Numbered from the stretch's first letter, positions 17,293 through 26,446 are shown. The stretch: DNA of 64,000 nt from Mucilaginibacter sp. KACC 22773 (GCF_028736215.1 NZ_CP117883.1:6448001-6512000), one strand, 5' to 3'. Numbers and translations: made by a program. The notes: generated from the letters alone by a model not told the origin.

Positions 17293-19407
17293 CTATTTCA
17301 GCAAGTGATAAACAATAAAACTGGCCGAGTATGCCAGCACCGTCATATAAGCAAATTGCGCCGCGGGCCAGCGCCAGTTTTTGGTTTCGCGGTATACCAC
17401 GGCCACTGTACTGGCGCATTGCATGGCAAAGGCATAAAACATCATCAGTGAAAAAGCCACGGCCAAAGTAAATACAGGTTTGCCTGTATCGGGGTTGGTG
17501 GCGCTATGCATTTTTTGCTGAACAGATTCCATCTTATCTGCGTCGCCTTCTACGCTGTAAATAGTGGCCATGGTGCCCACAAAAACCTCGCGGGCGGCAA
17601 AGGAGCTGATGAGGGCTATCCCTATTTTCCAATCAAACCCTAAGGGCTTAATAACGGGTTCAATTACGTGGCCAAAAACGCCGGCATAGGAGCTTTCCAG
17701 TTTCTCGGATGCGATAACTTTACTCAGGCTATCGGGTGTCATGGCTTTGGTATACCGGGGCTGGCTGTAGGTTTTATCTATTTGCGCAAATTTATCGCCG
17801 GGGCCGTATGATTTTAATACCCATAATATAATAGATACCGCTATAATCACTTTACCGGCCTGCAGCACAAACGTTTTAGACCTGTCATACATCGTAAACG
17901 CCACATTCTTCCACCTGGGCATGCGGTAAACGGGCAGCTCCATAATAAAATAGCCGCGTTCGCGGGCCTTCAGTATAAATTTCATTACAAAGGCAACAGT
18001 AATAGCCGAGACGATACTGAGCAGGTACATAGCTGTTAACGCCAGGCCTTGCAGGTTAAAAAGCCACCAAACGTTACGGTTGGGTACCACAAGGGCAATC
18101 AATAACGTATAAACCGGTAAGCGGGCCGAGCAGGCTACCAATGGCGTAACCATGATGGTAATCATCCTGTCTTTCCAGTTTTCGATATTACGGGTGCTCA
18201 TAATTGATGGCACGGCGCAGGCAAAGCCACCAATAAGTGGCACTACCGATTTTCCGTTAAGCCCAACTTTACGCATCACTTTATCCATCATAAACGTAAC
18301 ACGCGACATGTAGCCCGTATCTTCCAATATCGATATCAGCGCAAACAAAATGGCTATCTGGGGTACAAAAACCAACACGCCGCTTAGGCCGGCCAATACG
18401 CCATCAACCAATAAACTAACCAGCGGACCAGCCGGCAACACCTTGCTTATGGCGTTTTGCATCCACAAAAACAAATCGCCGATGAGTTCCTGCGGATAAG
18501 CCGACCAGGAAAATATAGCCTGGAAGATGAACAACAGTATGGCAAAAAATATTATAAAGCCGAATATTTTGTGCGTTAATACTTTATCTATTTTATTGCT
18601 TACGGTTTCGTCATGGGCTGTTTCCGGCTTTTTAACCGTATCGTATAGCAAATCATTTATAAAATTATACCTGGCAATGGTTTCAGTAGCCTGAGCTTTT
18701 TGCGAATGGAAAGAATGCTCTTTTTCCAGCTGTTCAACACGCTCACTTTCCCGGGTAGTTAAAAAACCAAGCGTTTCGTGCTGGTGGGCCAGCTGCAGGG
18801 CAAAATATGGATTATCTATTTTGTACTCGTTTTGTATTTGCGCTATAAGCCCGGGAGCAATAGCTTGTACATCAATGGTATCTTGCTGCAGGGCAACTTT
18901 ATTGGCGTAAGCGACAGTTGTTTTAAGCTGATCAATCCCCTTTATTTTACGGGCCGATATAGGCACCACAGGTACGCCCAACTTCTGTGCAAACAGGTCT
19001 ACATCAATTTTAATACCCGCTTTTTCGGATACATCAATCATGTTGAGGGCAACTACAACCGGAATTTTCAGATCGGCTATCTGGGTATACAGCAGCAGGT
19101 TGCGTTTAAGGTTGGATGCATCCAGGATCACCACAATTAAATCTGGCACCATGTCTTTGGCTTTATCGGCCAAAACAGAAAATACAATAGATTCGTCTTT
19201 ACTTTTGGGGTAGATGCTGTAGGTGCCGGGCAAATCGATGATTTCGGCGGTACGGCCATCGGGCAGCAGGCAAAAACCTGTTTTTTTGTCGACCGTAATC
19301 CCTGGAAAATTTCCTATTTTTTGATTAAGACCGGTTAAAATATTAAACAGAGTTGATTTACCGGTGTTTGGGTTTCCTACAAGCGCAACTCTTATATCGG
19401 CTTTCAA
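17293..19407 (-). CDS. feoB: Ferrous iron transporter FeoB
   Basis: A 704-residue FeoB that moves Fe(II) across the inner membrane. The N-terminal G domain has G1 GNPNTGKS (residues 11-18), the G3 motif DLPGTYS and the G4 motif NMID. A helical spacer leads to the membrane part, with gate regions (GVLVFVPQIAILFALISILE) and conserved cysteines in GGFACAVPSIMSTR and TPLVACSARLPVYTLL. The length is typical of Bacteroidota FeoB. FeoA is encoded directly upstream with 12 bp between them, so the two form one operon. No FeoC-like gene follows. Confidence 0.97.
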   Translation of the reverse strand: MKADIRVALVGNPNTGKSTLFNILTGLNQKIGNFPGITVDKKTGFCLLPDGRTAEIIDLPGTYSIYPKSKDESIVFSVLADKAKDMVPDLIVVILDASNLKRNLLLYTQIADLKIPVVVALNMIDVSEKAGIKIDVDLFAQKLGVPVVPISARKIKGIDQLKTTVAYANKVALQQDTIDVQAIAPGLIAQIQNEYKIDNPYFALQLAHQHETLGFLTTRESERVEQLEKEHSFHSQKAQATETIARYNFINDLLYDTVKKPETAHDETVSNKIDKVLTHKIFGFIIFFAILLFIFQAIFSWSAYPQELIGDLFLWMQNAISKVLPAGPLVSLLVDGVLAGLSGVLVFVPQIAILFALISILEDTGYMSRVTFMMDKVMRKVGLNGKSVVPLIGGFACAVPSIMSTRNIENWKDRMITIMVTPLVACSARLPVYTLLIALVVPNRNVWWLFNLQGLALTAMYLLSIVSAITVAFVMKFILKARERGYFIMELPVYRMPRWKNVAFTMYDRSKTFVLQAGKVIIAVSIILWVLKSYGPGDKFAQIDKTYSQPRYTKAMTPDSLSKVIASEKLESSYAGVFGHVIEPVIKPLGFDWKIGIALISSFAAREVFVGTMATIYSVEGDADKMESVQQKMHSATNPDTGKPVFTLAVAFSLMMFYAFAMQCASTVAVVYRETKNWRWPAAQFAYMTVLAYSASFIVYHLLK

Positions 19408-19419
19408 TGCTTACAAAAA

Positions 19420-19635
19420 CTACTGCAAAATAATAGTGGAGGCCTCAAATTTACGAAGGCTTAACTGGTAGCCCGAAACGTGAATAGCTATCGGGTCGCC
19501 AAGGGGCGCTATGCGCGAAATTTTAATTTCTTCACCCGGTAAACATCCCATTTCCATCAATTTAACCGACATTTCAAGGTCGGTAAATTCTTTAACAATT
19601 CCTGTTTCGCCTACTTCAAGTTGTGAAAGTGTCAT
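19420..19635 (-). CDS. feoA: FeoA, small SH3-like partner of FeoB
   Basis: A 71-residue FeoA with the usual small beta-barrel pattern: LSQLEVGETGIVKEF, LMEMGCLPGEEIKISRIAPL, GDPIAIHVSGYQLSLRKFEA. It supports Fe(II) transport by FeoB, probably through the G domain. It is the first gene of the feoAB operon. I see no clear Fur-type operator upstream. Confidence 0.95.
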   Translation of the reverse strand: MTLSQLEVGETGIVKEFTDLEMSVKLMEMGCLPGEEIKISRIAPLGDPIAIHVSGYQLSLRKFEASTIILQ

Positions 19636-19718
19636 CGTATAAAATTAACCTGAGCAAATGTAAGCTTATTTATATTAAATCCAAATAAAGAAACCTTGTC
19701 GTCGTAGATTATTTTTAA

Positions 19719-19848
19719 ATTTGAGGATTTGAAAATTTGAAAATGATTTTGGGATGATGTAAAGTCTAAAAAGATGCCAAGGCACGACATTTTCAAATCT
19801 TTAAACGGCGCAGCCCTCAACAGAGTTAATTAACAAATTTTCAAATTG
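19719..19848. repeat. AT-rich inverted repeat with TTTGAAAAT units
   Basis: Units of TTTGAAAATTTGAAAATG on the left face CATTTTCAAATCTTT and AAATTTTCAAATTG on the right. The arms flank a short GC-richer core. No good coding frame lies here. It looks like one of the intergenic repeat families common in this group. Confidence 0.4.
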
Positions 19849-19953
19849 TAATGAACGTTGATAACTCCAAACGTTGGGCAACCGCATCCTTTTTTGAAGA
19901 TACCGCATGATGAAAAACCAACGAGCAGGACTGCCGCTCCTATAATGATTAGT

Positions 19954-20349
19954 TTACTTTTTTTCATTACCCATTGCACTTACTGTCAGCATAACACCAA
20001 AAATACCCATACATATACCCAGCCCGTCGCAAAAGAAATCGCTCCATTCGGCGCTGCGCCATGTAAAAAACTTCCATTGCAATATTTCAATTAAGCCACC
20101 AAAGGCAATCGCGACTATAATTATTATTAACGCTCGTGTATACGATAATTTCCTTGGTTTTTGTTGCCTTATCACGCCATTGCAATACAATACAACCAGT
20201 GTAAAAAACAAACCGGTGTGCGTAAGCTTGTCAAACCCCTTAAAAAACATGGGCGAGTCGCCTGCCGGGCCTAGGTTAACAGAGCAAATTATCAAAACAA
20301 ATAAGGCCCACAAAATTGCGGGCCCGTGATATTTTAGTGTTGCTTTCAT
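19954..20349 (-). CDS. VanZ-family membrane protein
   Basis: A 131-residue protein with four predicted membrane helices. It fits the VanZ-like family: HGPAILWALFVLIICSVNLG at the start, FDKLTHTGLFFTLVVLYC with the conserved Asp-Lys-x-x-His, and GGLIEILQWKFFTWRSAEWSDFFCDGLG with the conserved E-x-x-Q and D-x-x-x-D positions. VanZ proteins are linked to teicoplanin resistance or to lipid-linked envelope chemistry, but most have no tested role. The ATG overlaps the gcvH stop by one base (TAATG), so it is translated together with gcvH, an arrangement I recall as common in Bacteroidota. Confidence 0.88.
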   Translation of the reverse strand: MKATLKYHGPAILWALFVLIICSVNLGPAGDSPMFFKGFDKLTHTGLFFTLVVLYCNGVIRQQKPRKLSYTRALIIIIVAIAFGGLIEILQWKFFTWRSAEWSDFFCDGLGICMGIFGVMLTVSAMGNEKK

Positions 20350-20729
20350 TAAGCGCCAACAACAGATTTATAGTCGCCGGCAGATAAAAGGCTTTCAATT
20401 TCCGATACATCAGCTACGGTAATTTTTACCATCCAGCCTTCGCCGTAAGGATCAGAGTTTACAAGGTCGGGCTGGTTGTTAAGGGCGGGGTTAATTTCGG
20501 TAACCGTACCGGTAACAGGCATAAACAGGTCTGATACTGTTTTTACAGCCTCAACGGTGCCAAAAACAGCATCTTTAGCAACTTCTTTCCCTAAGGATGC
20601 AATGTCAACATAAACAATATCGCCAAGTTCGCTTTGCGCAAATTCGGTAATGCCAATTGTAGCTTCATTGCCTTCAACTTTTATCCACTCGTGGTCTTTA
20701 GTGTACTTTAATTCAGCGGGAAAATTCAT
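20349..20729 (-). CDS. gcvH: Glycine cleavage system H protein
   Basis: A 126-residue lipoyl carrier of the glycine cleavage system. It shuttles the aminomethyl group between the P, T and L proteins. The lipoylation site is Lys63 in GTVEAVKTVSDLFMPVTG. The start ELKYTKDHEWIKVEG and the end GEGWMVKITVADVSEIESLL are typical. The gene is followed without a gap by a VanZ-family gene. The other gcv genes are not in the window. Confidence 0.97.
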   Translation of the reverse strand: MNFPAELKYTKDHEWIKVEGNEATIGITEFAQSELGDIVYVDIASLGKEVAKDAVFGTVEAVKTVSDLFMPVTGTVTEINPALNNQPDLVNSDPYGEGWMVKITVADVSEIESLLSAGDYKSVVGA

Positions 20730-20810
20730 GTTGTTAAATTTTATGTGCCCAAAAATAATAAAAATTAGGCTATAGCAATAATTAAAGATTTATTGGGAGG
20801 CAGAAGTGTT

Positions 20811-20885
20811 AAGTCGAAAGTTCTTAGTCGTAAGTCTCGGGTATGATTTTCCTGCTTTCGACTTTGGGCTTAAGACTTCCGACTA
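20811..20885. repeat. Interleaved inverted repeat of AGTCGNAAG units
   Basis: AAGTCGAAAG (20811-20820) is complementary to CTTTCGACTT (20855-20864). TAGTCGTAAGTCT (20825-20837) is complementary to AGACTTCCGACTA (20873-20885) with one mismatch. The order is A-B-A'-B', so the arms interleave and do not nest. It lies upstream of gcvH and beyond the end of the next minus-strand gene. Confidence 0.4.
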
Positions 20886-20941
20886 AATACTACCTAATAA
20901 TTCCGGCAGTATCGTTAAAGGGTCAACCGTATACCCGGTTA

Positions 20942-22054
20942 CTATTTCTCGCTGTAATCCGTCACCTGGGCACTTAGGATTTTTATTCGGTCGAGTATAG
21001 AAGTATCGGCATTTTTGCGGTATAGGTCAAGGAGTTTATTAACCCGGCTCTTATCCGCGTTTTTAATAAGTTTTTGAGCCATTAACTGGCTAATAGCATT
21101 TAGCACACGGTATTCTACGTGTTTCCAGGTTACCTGGTCTGCGTACTGCAGCAAACGATCAAGGTCGCCGGGTTCGGGTTTGGCGATGATCAGCGTTGCA
21201 AGCGCCACAATAAGCCCCTGGTTAAAGGATGTAGCGTTGAGCTCCAGGATCTCATCCTTGGTAATCTTATTGGTTAATGCATAAGCAGCCATGTTACCTG
21301 CGCTGGCATTTTTGAGGCGCACGCGGGTACCATAATCACCAGACTGGATATTCATATAGGCATCTGCCTGCGCCTTAAGGTTGTCAAGGTTGGCTTGTTT
21401 ATCGCCTGCAACCGTGGCCGGCGCGTTCTGAATGAGCGACTGGGTGAGCATAGACTGCCCGGCTTCTACGTTTTCAATTTTTGCCTGTGCTGTATCAATT
21501 TGATTTTTTAGTTCGGTTAGAGTAGCAGCCTTATCTACCTCCCTGAATTCGGCAGCCAGGTAAAGGCGGGTAACCAGGTAACCAAACAAAAAGCCAACCA
21601 CAAAGTAGCCTATAACAAGCCCGTATGCAAAAGCCATAGCAGTGGGCGCTTCGGTTTTACCTGCTTCATTAAGGCCCGTGGCAAAGGCCTGCGCTATGCC
21701 TTTTAAATAGGGTGGAATTTTGGTGAGCTTTACCAGCCCCAAACCAACTATTATTTTGGTAAGCCAATCTGATATATCAGAAAGATTGGTATTAACTTGC
21801 TGGCGGTAATTTTCGGTACCAGCGGGCGTGCCGGCATTTTGCACTACCTTGGGGACGCCGAAAAGGAACCCAACGAAACCGCCGCTAATAGTACAGGCGA
21901 TAATCCACTCAACCGCCGTCATGGCCGCCTGCACATTATGCGCCCAAATAAGCGCACTTATAAACCCAAGCCCAAAAAATGTTGAACAAAAATAAAGTAC
22001 CGGTAATATTTTTTCACGTTGTCTTTGGTCTCTTTCGATGATGGCGCGATCCAT
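20942..22054 (-). CDS. Hypothetical multi-helix membrane protein with NTNLxxISDWLTK motif
   Basis: A 370-residue protein. Residues 17-70 contain two membrane helices with the motif GFLFGVPK (62-69). NTNLSDISDWLTK (88-100) follows, then another hydrophobic stretch (IIVGLGLVKL) and two more helices at about 140-170. The C-terminal 200 residues are soluble and helical. I recall the G-F-L-F-G-x-P and NTNLxxISDWLTKI combination from membrane modules of poorly characterised bacterial proteins, some linked to stress or conflict systems, but I cannot assign a function. It is a single gene between two repeats or terminators. Confidence 0.8.
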   Translation of the reverse strand: MDRAIIERDQRQREKILPVLYFCSTFFGLGFISALIWAHNVQAAMTAVEWIIACTISGGFVGFLFGVPKVVQNAGTPAGTENYRQQVNTNLSDISDWLTKIIVGLGLVKLTKIPPYLKGIAQAFATGLNEAGKTEAPTAMAFAYGLVIGYFVVGFLFGYLVTRLYLAAEFREVDKAATLTELKNQIDTAQAKIENVEAGQSMLTQSLIQNAPATVAGDKQANLDNLKAQADAYMNIQSGDYGTRVRLKNASAGNMAAYALTNKITKDEILELNATSFNQGLIVALATLIIAKPEPGDLDRLLQYADQVTWKHVEYRVLNAISQLMAQKLIKNADKSRVNKLLDLYRKNADTSILDRIKILSAQVTDYSEK

Positions 22055-22398
22055 AATTGCAGGGCTTTAGATTTAATTGACTAAGTAAATTTAGTCGCTC
22101 CCGGGTGAATATTGCCACGTAAAACTACGTTATCACAAAGGTATTTTTACGGATTATACGCTCAAAACACTACACTATCTCATTGAAAATCAGACCAAAT
22201 GTGATTAAATCCCTGATGCCGATACCGCACCGGCAATAACCGTTGTTTAATCAAAACAGAACGATTTTGCTTTGAATACTCATGATTTAAACTGCATAGT
22301 CAAAACCATATTTTATAACAGGCATCCACCCCTGTTAAATCAAAAAAGCCCTGTTCCATCATCCGGAACAGGGCTTTCATTAATTAAATAAAATAATT
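22055..22398. other. Intergenic region upstream of the 370-residue membrane protein gene
   Basis: About 340 bp. It holds the presumed promoter of the membrane protein gene and, at 22344-22377, the terminator of the coiled-coil protein gene, both on the minus strand. Nothing else was recognised. Confidence 0.5.
22344..22377 (-). terminator. Rho-independent terminator
   Basis: AAAGCCCTGTTCC pairs with GGAACAGGGCTTT across a 7-nt loop. On the minus strand the stem is followed by a T-run, so it ends the coiled-coil protein gene. Confidence 0.88.
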
Positions 22399-23313
22399 TT
22401 ATTTCAGTGTAAAACCTGTTTTTCCCATAGTACTGCCATCAGCATAAAGCAAAACGGTGTATGTGCCTTTTACAAACGGAGGCGTTGGGTTAACCCAATC
22501 AATGGTATACTCGGTACCATCATCTTTAAAATCGATGGATGTTTTGTAAGTGTATTGCAGGTCGGCGTTATCGGCGCTAAAAGTACCGCCATCGGGCGCG
22601 GTTATCAGGTTGCCGGTAGGGTCAATAATGCGCACGTAAATATCGTGCATGGTTTTATTGGCCAATGTATTGCTGGCAACTGTAAAATTAATCTTTATCT
22701 TTTTGGCAGGCCCGGCGCGGGTTACGTCAACCTCTTTACCGCTGCCCTTTATTTTATAGGCTACAATATTTGATGTGGCCAGCTTTAAGGCCTGGGCCAC
22801 TTTTACCTTGGCATCCAGATCCTGGTTTTGCTTGGTAAGGGTATCTGCTTTTTTTGATACCGTGGCCAGGTTGTTCTTCAGCGTATCCCGCTCTGTTGTG
22901 AGCGTGGCATTCTGTTTATGCAGCTCTTCAATATCGGCAGTGTATTTGGTTACAAAATAACGCAGTTGTTTAACATCTTCTTCGGCTTTTACCAACTCGG
23001 CCTTAGTAAGCTTACCCTTGGCCAATTGCACTCTTAAAACTTTAATTTTTTCTTTTAATGAGTCATTTTTGGCTATCATTTCGGCCGACATTTTGGCCTT
23101 TCCAGCATTTACCAACTCAACCTGGTGTTCAAGGCTATCCAGGTCTGCTTTTAATTTGGTTTGTTCGTCCTGTTGGGTAACTATCCGCACGTCCGACTTA
23201 TTTTTTTGCAAGTACAAATACACATCAGTACCTAACAAAGCCAAAACCACCACAATCAGAAAATAAATTACGTTTGAATTTTTCTTAGGTGGTTGCCCAT
23301 ATTGATTTTCCAT
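22399..23313 (-). CDS. Membrane-anchored coiled-coil protein with a C-terminal beta domain
   Basis: A 304-residue protein of unknown function. A proline-rich cytosolic start (MENQYGQPPKKNSN) leads to one membrane helix (VIYFLIVVVLALLGTDVYLYL, about residues 15-35). Residues 45-175 are a long coiled coil rich in K, E, L and T. The C-terminal 120 residues form a compact beta-rich domain (KKIKINFTVASNTLANKTMH, then YVRIIDPTGNLITAPDGG and KGTYTVLLYADGSTMGKTGF). The layout suggests a rod that presents a small domain in the periplasm. I recall similar proteins in many Bacteroidota genomes, without a tested role. It is monocistronic, with its own terminator. Confidence 0.85.
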   Translation of the reverse strand: MENQYGQPPKKNSNVIYFLIVVVLALLGTDVYLYLQKNKSDVRIVTQQDEQTKLKADLDSLEHQVELVNAGKAKMSAEMIAKNDSLKEKIKVLRVQLAKGKLTKAELVKAEEDVKQLRYFVTKYTADIEELHKQNATLTTERDTLKNNLATVSKKADTLTKQNQDLDAKVKVAQALKLATSNIVAYKIKGSGKEVDVTRAGPAKKIKINFTVASNTLANKTMHDIYVRIIDPTGNLITAPDGGTFSADNADLQYTYKTSIDFKDDGTEYTIDWVNPTPPFVKGTYTVLLYADGSTMGKTGFTLK

Positions 23314-23658
23314 AGCAATTAATTATTTAAAGTTTAAATACAGTTTAAAACGGCTGGTGTTTTAAAAATTTACCGTTTAACCCGGATGTTAATGTACAAG
23401 CATATTCATATTAATTGATATTACATGCTTTTATTGCAATGTTAACTGTTTTTTTTGTGGTTAACTCTTTAGCGATATTAAACGTAAAAAGGTTAAAAAT
23501 ATGATTTTCAAAAAAATGCAGGTTGAAAAATGTATTGGTGACGGCTAAAATTAAGCACAAAATGCCAAAAACACAACATGCAAGCAAATTTTATAAGTTA
23601 TAATAAAACACCTGCAATGTGAGTTTTATATCTTTGCAGCTTTAATAAATCGGCTTTA
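23314..23658. promoter_or_regulatory. Divergent intergenic region with a -7-like box at 23629-23636
   Basis: About 345 bp between divergent genes. TATCTTTG (23629-23636) matches the Bacteroidota -7 consensus TAnnTTTG and lies 22 bp before the glycosidase start. No clear -33 TTTG at the expected distance was seen. Confidence 0.4.
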
Positions 23659-25212
23659 ATGCATATATCCCGCTATATTTTACTATTGATATTTACCCTG
23701 TTTATAACAAGTGTCAAGGCGCAGCCGGCCGAACCGGCTAATGCCCCGGCCGCTGTTAAAACCCAGCCCAAGCGCGAATTCAGGGGCGTTTGGATAGCTA
23801 CTGTTGTCAATATCGACTGGCCAACAAGTACCAAACTTACCATGGAAAAGCAAAAGCAACAATTGCTGGATATCCTGAATTCGCACCAGGAAACCGGGAT
23901 TAATGCCATTATGCTACAGGTAAGGCCCGCCGCCGATGCCCTTTATGCCAAAGGCCGCGAACCATGGTCAAAATATTTAACCGGCAGACAAGGCCAAAAT
24001 CCGGGTTACGATCCGCTGGAATTTGCCATTACCGAAGCCCACAAACGCGGCATGGAACTGCATGCCTGGTTTAATCCGTACAGGGCTACTTTTGATGGCA
24101 ATTTTGCTTTGCTAAGTCCGCAGCATATTACCCGTATAAAACCAGACTGGTTTTTTACTTATGGGGGCATCAAAACTTTTAACCCCGGCCTGCCCGAAGT
24201 GCGCGACTATATTGTGCAAGTAATATTAGATGTGGTAGATAATTATGACATAGACGGTGTACACATGGACGATTATTTTTATCCATACCCCATTGCCGGC
24301 CAAAAAATAAACGATGAGGACACCTACGCCAAATACGGGCAGGGCTTTGATAATATAAAAGACTGGCGCCGCCACAATGTTGACCTCCTGATAAAGATGA
24401 TTGCCGACAGTGTACACGCGCATGATCCTAACATTAAATTCGGCATCAGCCCCTTTGGCATCTGGGCCAATAAGTCACAAAATGACGAGGGATCTGAAAC
24501 CAATGGCGGCTCATCCTATTACGAAAACTACGCCGACTCGCGCAAATGGATGGAAGAAGGTTGGATTGATTATATAAACCCGCAGCTATACTGGCCAATT
24601 GGCAACCGGGCTGCCGCTTTTGATAAATTATTAAGCTGGTGGAGCGATAATACCTATGGCAGGCATCTTTATATAGGCCAGGCCGCCTACCGTATTAACG
24701 AACGTAAAACCCTGGCCTTTAAAAACCCAGACCAGTTGCCCAACCAGATAACCCTCATCAGGAATAACCCCAGGGTGCAGGGCAGTGTTTATTTTAGTTC
24801 CAGTTCGCTTACAAATAACCCCTTGGGCATAACCGATTCATTGCGTGATAATTATTACCGGTACCCAGCCCTCCCACCGGTAATGCTCTGGCGCGATTCG
24901 ATAGCGCCCAATCCGCCTCAAAACGTTACGGCCCGCCCGGGCTTAAAAGGTGGCGTAGCTGTAAGGTGGCAAGCCCCGGCACTGGCTAAAGACGAAGAGC
25001 CTGTTTACGGCTACGTGATATACCGTTTTGATAACGAGAAAATAAATATCGACGATCCGAAAAACATTCTCAAAATTCAATACAATGCTAATCCCGCCTA
25101 TGATGACACTGCCGTACAAAAAGGGAAAACCTATTTTTATGTAGTAACGGCGCTTGACAGGATGAAGAACGAGAGTGAGCGGTCGCCAACCATAGCGGTC
25201 ACGGTACCGTAA
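23659..25212 (+). CDS. GHL10-type glycoside hydrolase (DigH/YngK-like)
   Basis: A 517-residue exported enzyme with a signal peptide to about residue 21. The catalytic region (about 37-390) matches the glycosyl-hydrolase-like 10 family (DUF187): REFRGVWIATVVNIDWPTS, GINAIMLQVRPAADALY, HKRGMELHAWFNPYRATFDG, DIDGVHMDDYFYPYP and ISPFGIWANKSQND. The paired aspartates in the HMDDYFYP segment are the likely active site. E. coli DigH of this family cuts denuded septal peptidoglycan, so a cell-wall role is plausible. The C-terminus (about 415-517) is a fibronectin-III-like module. It stands alone, next to a palindromic repeat. Confidence 0.92.
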   Translation: MHISRYILLLIFTLFITSVKAQPAEPANAPAAVKTQPKREFRGVWIATVVNIDWPTSTKLTMEKQKQQLLDILNSHQETGINAIMLQVRPAADALYAKGREPWSKYLTGRQGQNPGYDPLEFAITEAHKRGMELHAWFNPYRATFDGNFALLSPQHITRIKPDWFFTYGGIKTFNPGLPEVRDYIVQVILDVVDNYDIDGVHMDDYFYPYPIAGQKINDEDTYAKYGQGFDNIKDWRRHNVDLLIKMIADSVHAHDPNIKFGISPFGIWANKSQNDEGSETNGGSSYYENYADSRKWMEEGWIDYINPQLYWPIGNRAAAFDKLLSWWSDNTYGRHLYIGQAAYRINERKTLAFKNPDQLPNQITLIRNNPRVQGSVYFSSSSLTNNPLGITDSLRDNYYRYPALPPVMLWRDSIAPNPPQNVTARPGLKGGVAVRWQAPALAKDEEPVYGYVIYRFDNEKINIDDPKNILKIQYNANPAYDDTAVQKGKTYFYVVTALDRMKNESERSPTIAVTVP

Positions 25213-25250
25213 GTGGGAGGCCTAAAAAAAGTAAGCACAAATAATCAAAT

Positions 25251-25330
25251 AATATCGAATAACGAATTTCGAATGTCCAACATCGAAGTTTTCCTTCATT
25301 ATTCGATATTGGACATTCATTATTCGATAT
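25251..25330. repeat. Palindromic intergenic repeat with ATTCGATATTGGACATTC units
   Basis: ATATCGAATAACG...CGAATGTCCAA on the left mirrors TTGGACATTC...TTATTCGATAT on the right, with a few bases missing in the right arm. The core contains a second ATTATTCGATAT unit. It lies between convergent genes, where it may also serve as a transcription end. Confidence 0.55.
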
Positions 25331-25374
25331 AAAAATCGTTGTTAATTTGATAACATTGCGGGCACACCAGCGGA

Positions 25375-26160
25375 TTAATTGATGAGCTGCTTTTGACTAA
25401 GGTGATTAAGATAAACATCAATCTCGCTATCGCCCATACCATATATTTTTTCTGTCGACCAAAATGCATGGTAAATTTCGGCTTTGGTTTTTATACCGCT
25501 GTTATAAATGTCAAGCAGCTTTTGTACAATGTGATTTAGGCCGTTTGCATTTAGCCGTAAGCGTTTTAAATGCGCAAGTAGCGCCGGCTTCAACAGGTGT
25601 AACGCGCCCCAGAAGGAATTTTCATTAAGCCATTGTTCCAATTCATCAGCATTGCCGTTAACGTATAAAGGCCAGGCTTCGGCCGCCAGCTCGAATTCCC
25701 AGTCGCTCAATTGTTCGCGGCTGTCATACAGGTCTTCCAGTTGATCGCCGCTTAACTGGCCAATGCCTCTAAAATCGTCGATGCCGGGAAAATCGCCGGG
25801 GCAAATCAGGAATACAGCAGGCGCCGACATATTGGTTTGCTGGTTAAGCATGCACATTACTCCCAACAGGTTTACCTGGCAATGCAGGTCGAACTCAAAC
25901 CAAAGGTTAACCTCATCATACTGGCCGTTTAGTTTACCCAGTTCGTCGATCACCTTATGCTGATATTCTTCTTCCGGCTCATTAAAAGTTTCTCTGATCC
26001 ACCCGGATCGATTGCTCCAGAAGGTACCCGACGAGATGTTTTCCTGTAATGGACCTTCGGATAAAACCTCGCGCCAAACCATTACATCGCCATCAAGGCC
26101 GGTTTGGTTAAAGCTATGCCATGTTGAATCGCCGTTAAGGATATGAAGAATGTTACTCAT
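25375..26160 (-). CDS. DUF1835 domain protein
   Basis: A 261-residue cytosolic protein. The N-terminal 120 residues fit DUF1835: ILHILNGDSTWHSFNQTGLD, then DVMVWREVLSEGPLQENIS and LWFEFDLHCQVNLLGVMCML. The C-terminal half is helical, with a conserved-looking EFELAAEAWPLYVNGNADEL. No enzyme motif can be named. Members occur in Bacteroidota and Bacilli, often as lone genes. The ATG at 26160 is the only good start. Confidence 0.85.
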   Translation of the reverse strand: MSNILHILNGDSTWHSFNQTGLDGDVMVWREVLSEGPLQENISSGTFWSNRSGWIRETFNEPEEEYQHKVIDELGKLNGQYDEVNLWFEFDLHCQVNLLGVMCMLNQQTNMSAPAVFLICPGDFPGIDDFRGIGQLSGDQLEDLYDSREQLSDWEFELAAEAWPLYVNGNADELEQWLNENSFWGALHLLKPALLAHLKRLRLNANGLNHIVQKLLDIYNSGIKTKAEIYHAFWSTEKIYGMGDSEIDVYLNHLSQKQLIN

Positions 26161-26335
26161 AGTAGCTTGGTTATATACAAAACAACAGGTTTTGTTATGG
26201 ATTGATGCGTTTTTTTGAAAATATTTTTGTTGGCCATGTTGATTAAAGCGTTCAATAGATTTTTGAGATTTTTGGTTGGGAATATTTGATTAATTTTGGA
26301 CTGTCGTAGCCTATGCGGAGAACATCAGCCCACCC

Positions 26336-26428
26336 GTCATTGTGAGGAACGAAGCAATCCCCGATTATACCGGGCGACTTGTAAGTCCGAAATGCATAGT
26401 TGGGGATTGCTTCGTTCCTCGCAATGCC
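26336..26428. repeat. Long palindromic repeat, GCGAGGAACGAAGCAATCCCC family, copy 1
   Basis: The left arm CATTGTGAGGAACGAAGC (26338 onward) and right arm GCTTCGTTCCTCGCAATG are complementary over 25 positions with one change. A 39-nt core with its own short stem separates them. A second copy with the same outer arms lies at 34900-34983. Six-frame translation of the element yields the spurious peptide NEAIPDYTG...GDCFVPRN, which is often mistaken for a protein N-terminus. Confidence 0.85.
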
Positions 26429-26446
26429 GGATTTAAATTATACAAT

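Noticed and set aside
19858..20094. 78-codon plus-strand frame opposite the VanZ-like gene
   Set aside because: It is antisense to a well-supported membrane protein gene and has no family features.
26342..26446. N-terminal extension of TsaE in the longest open frame
   Set aside because: It lies inside the palindromic repeat and reads as the typical spurious repeat peptide. The protein has normal length from the GTG at 26447.
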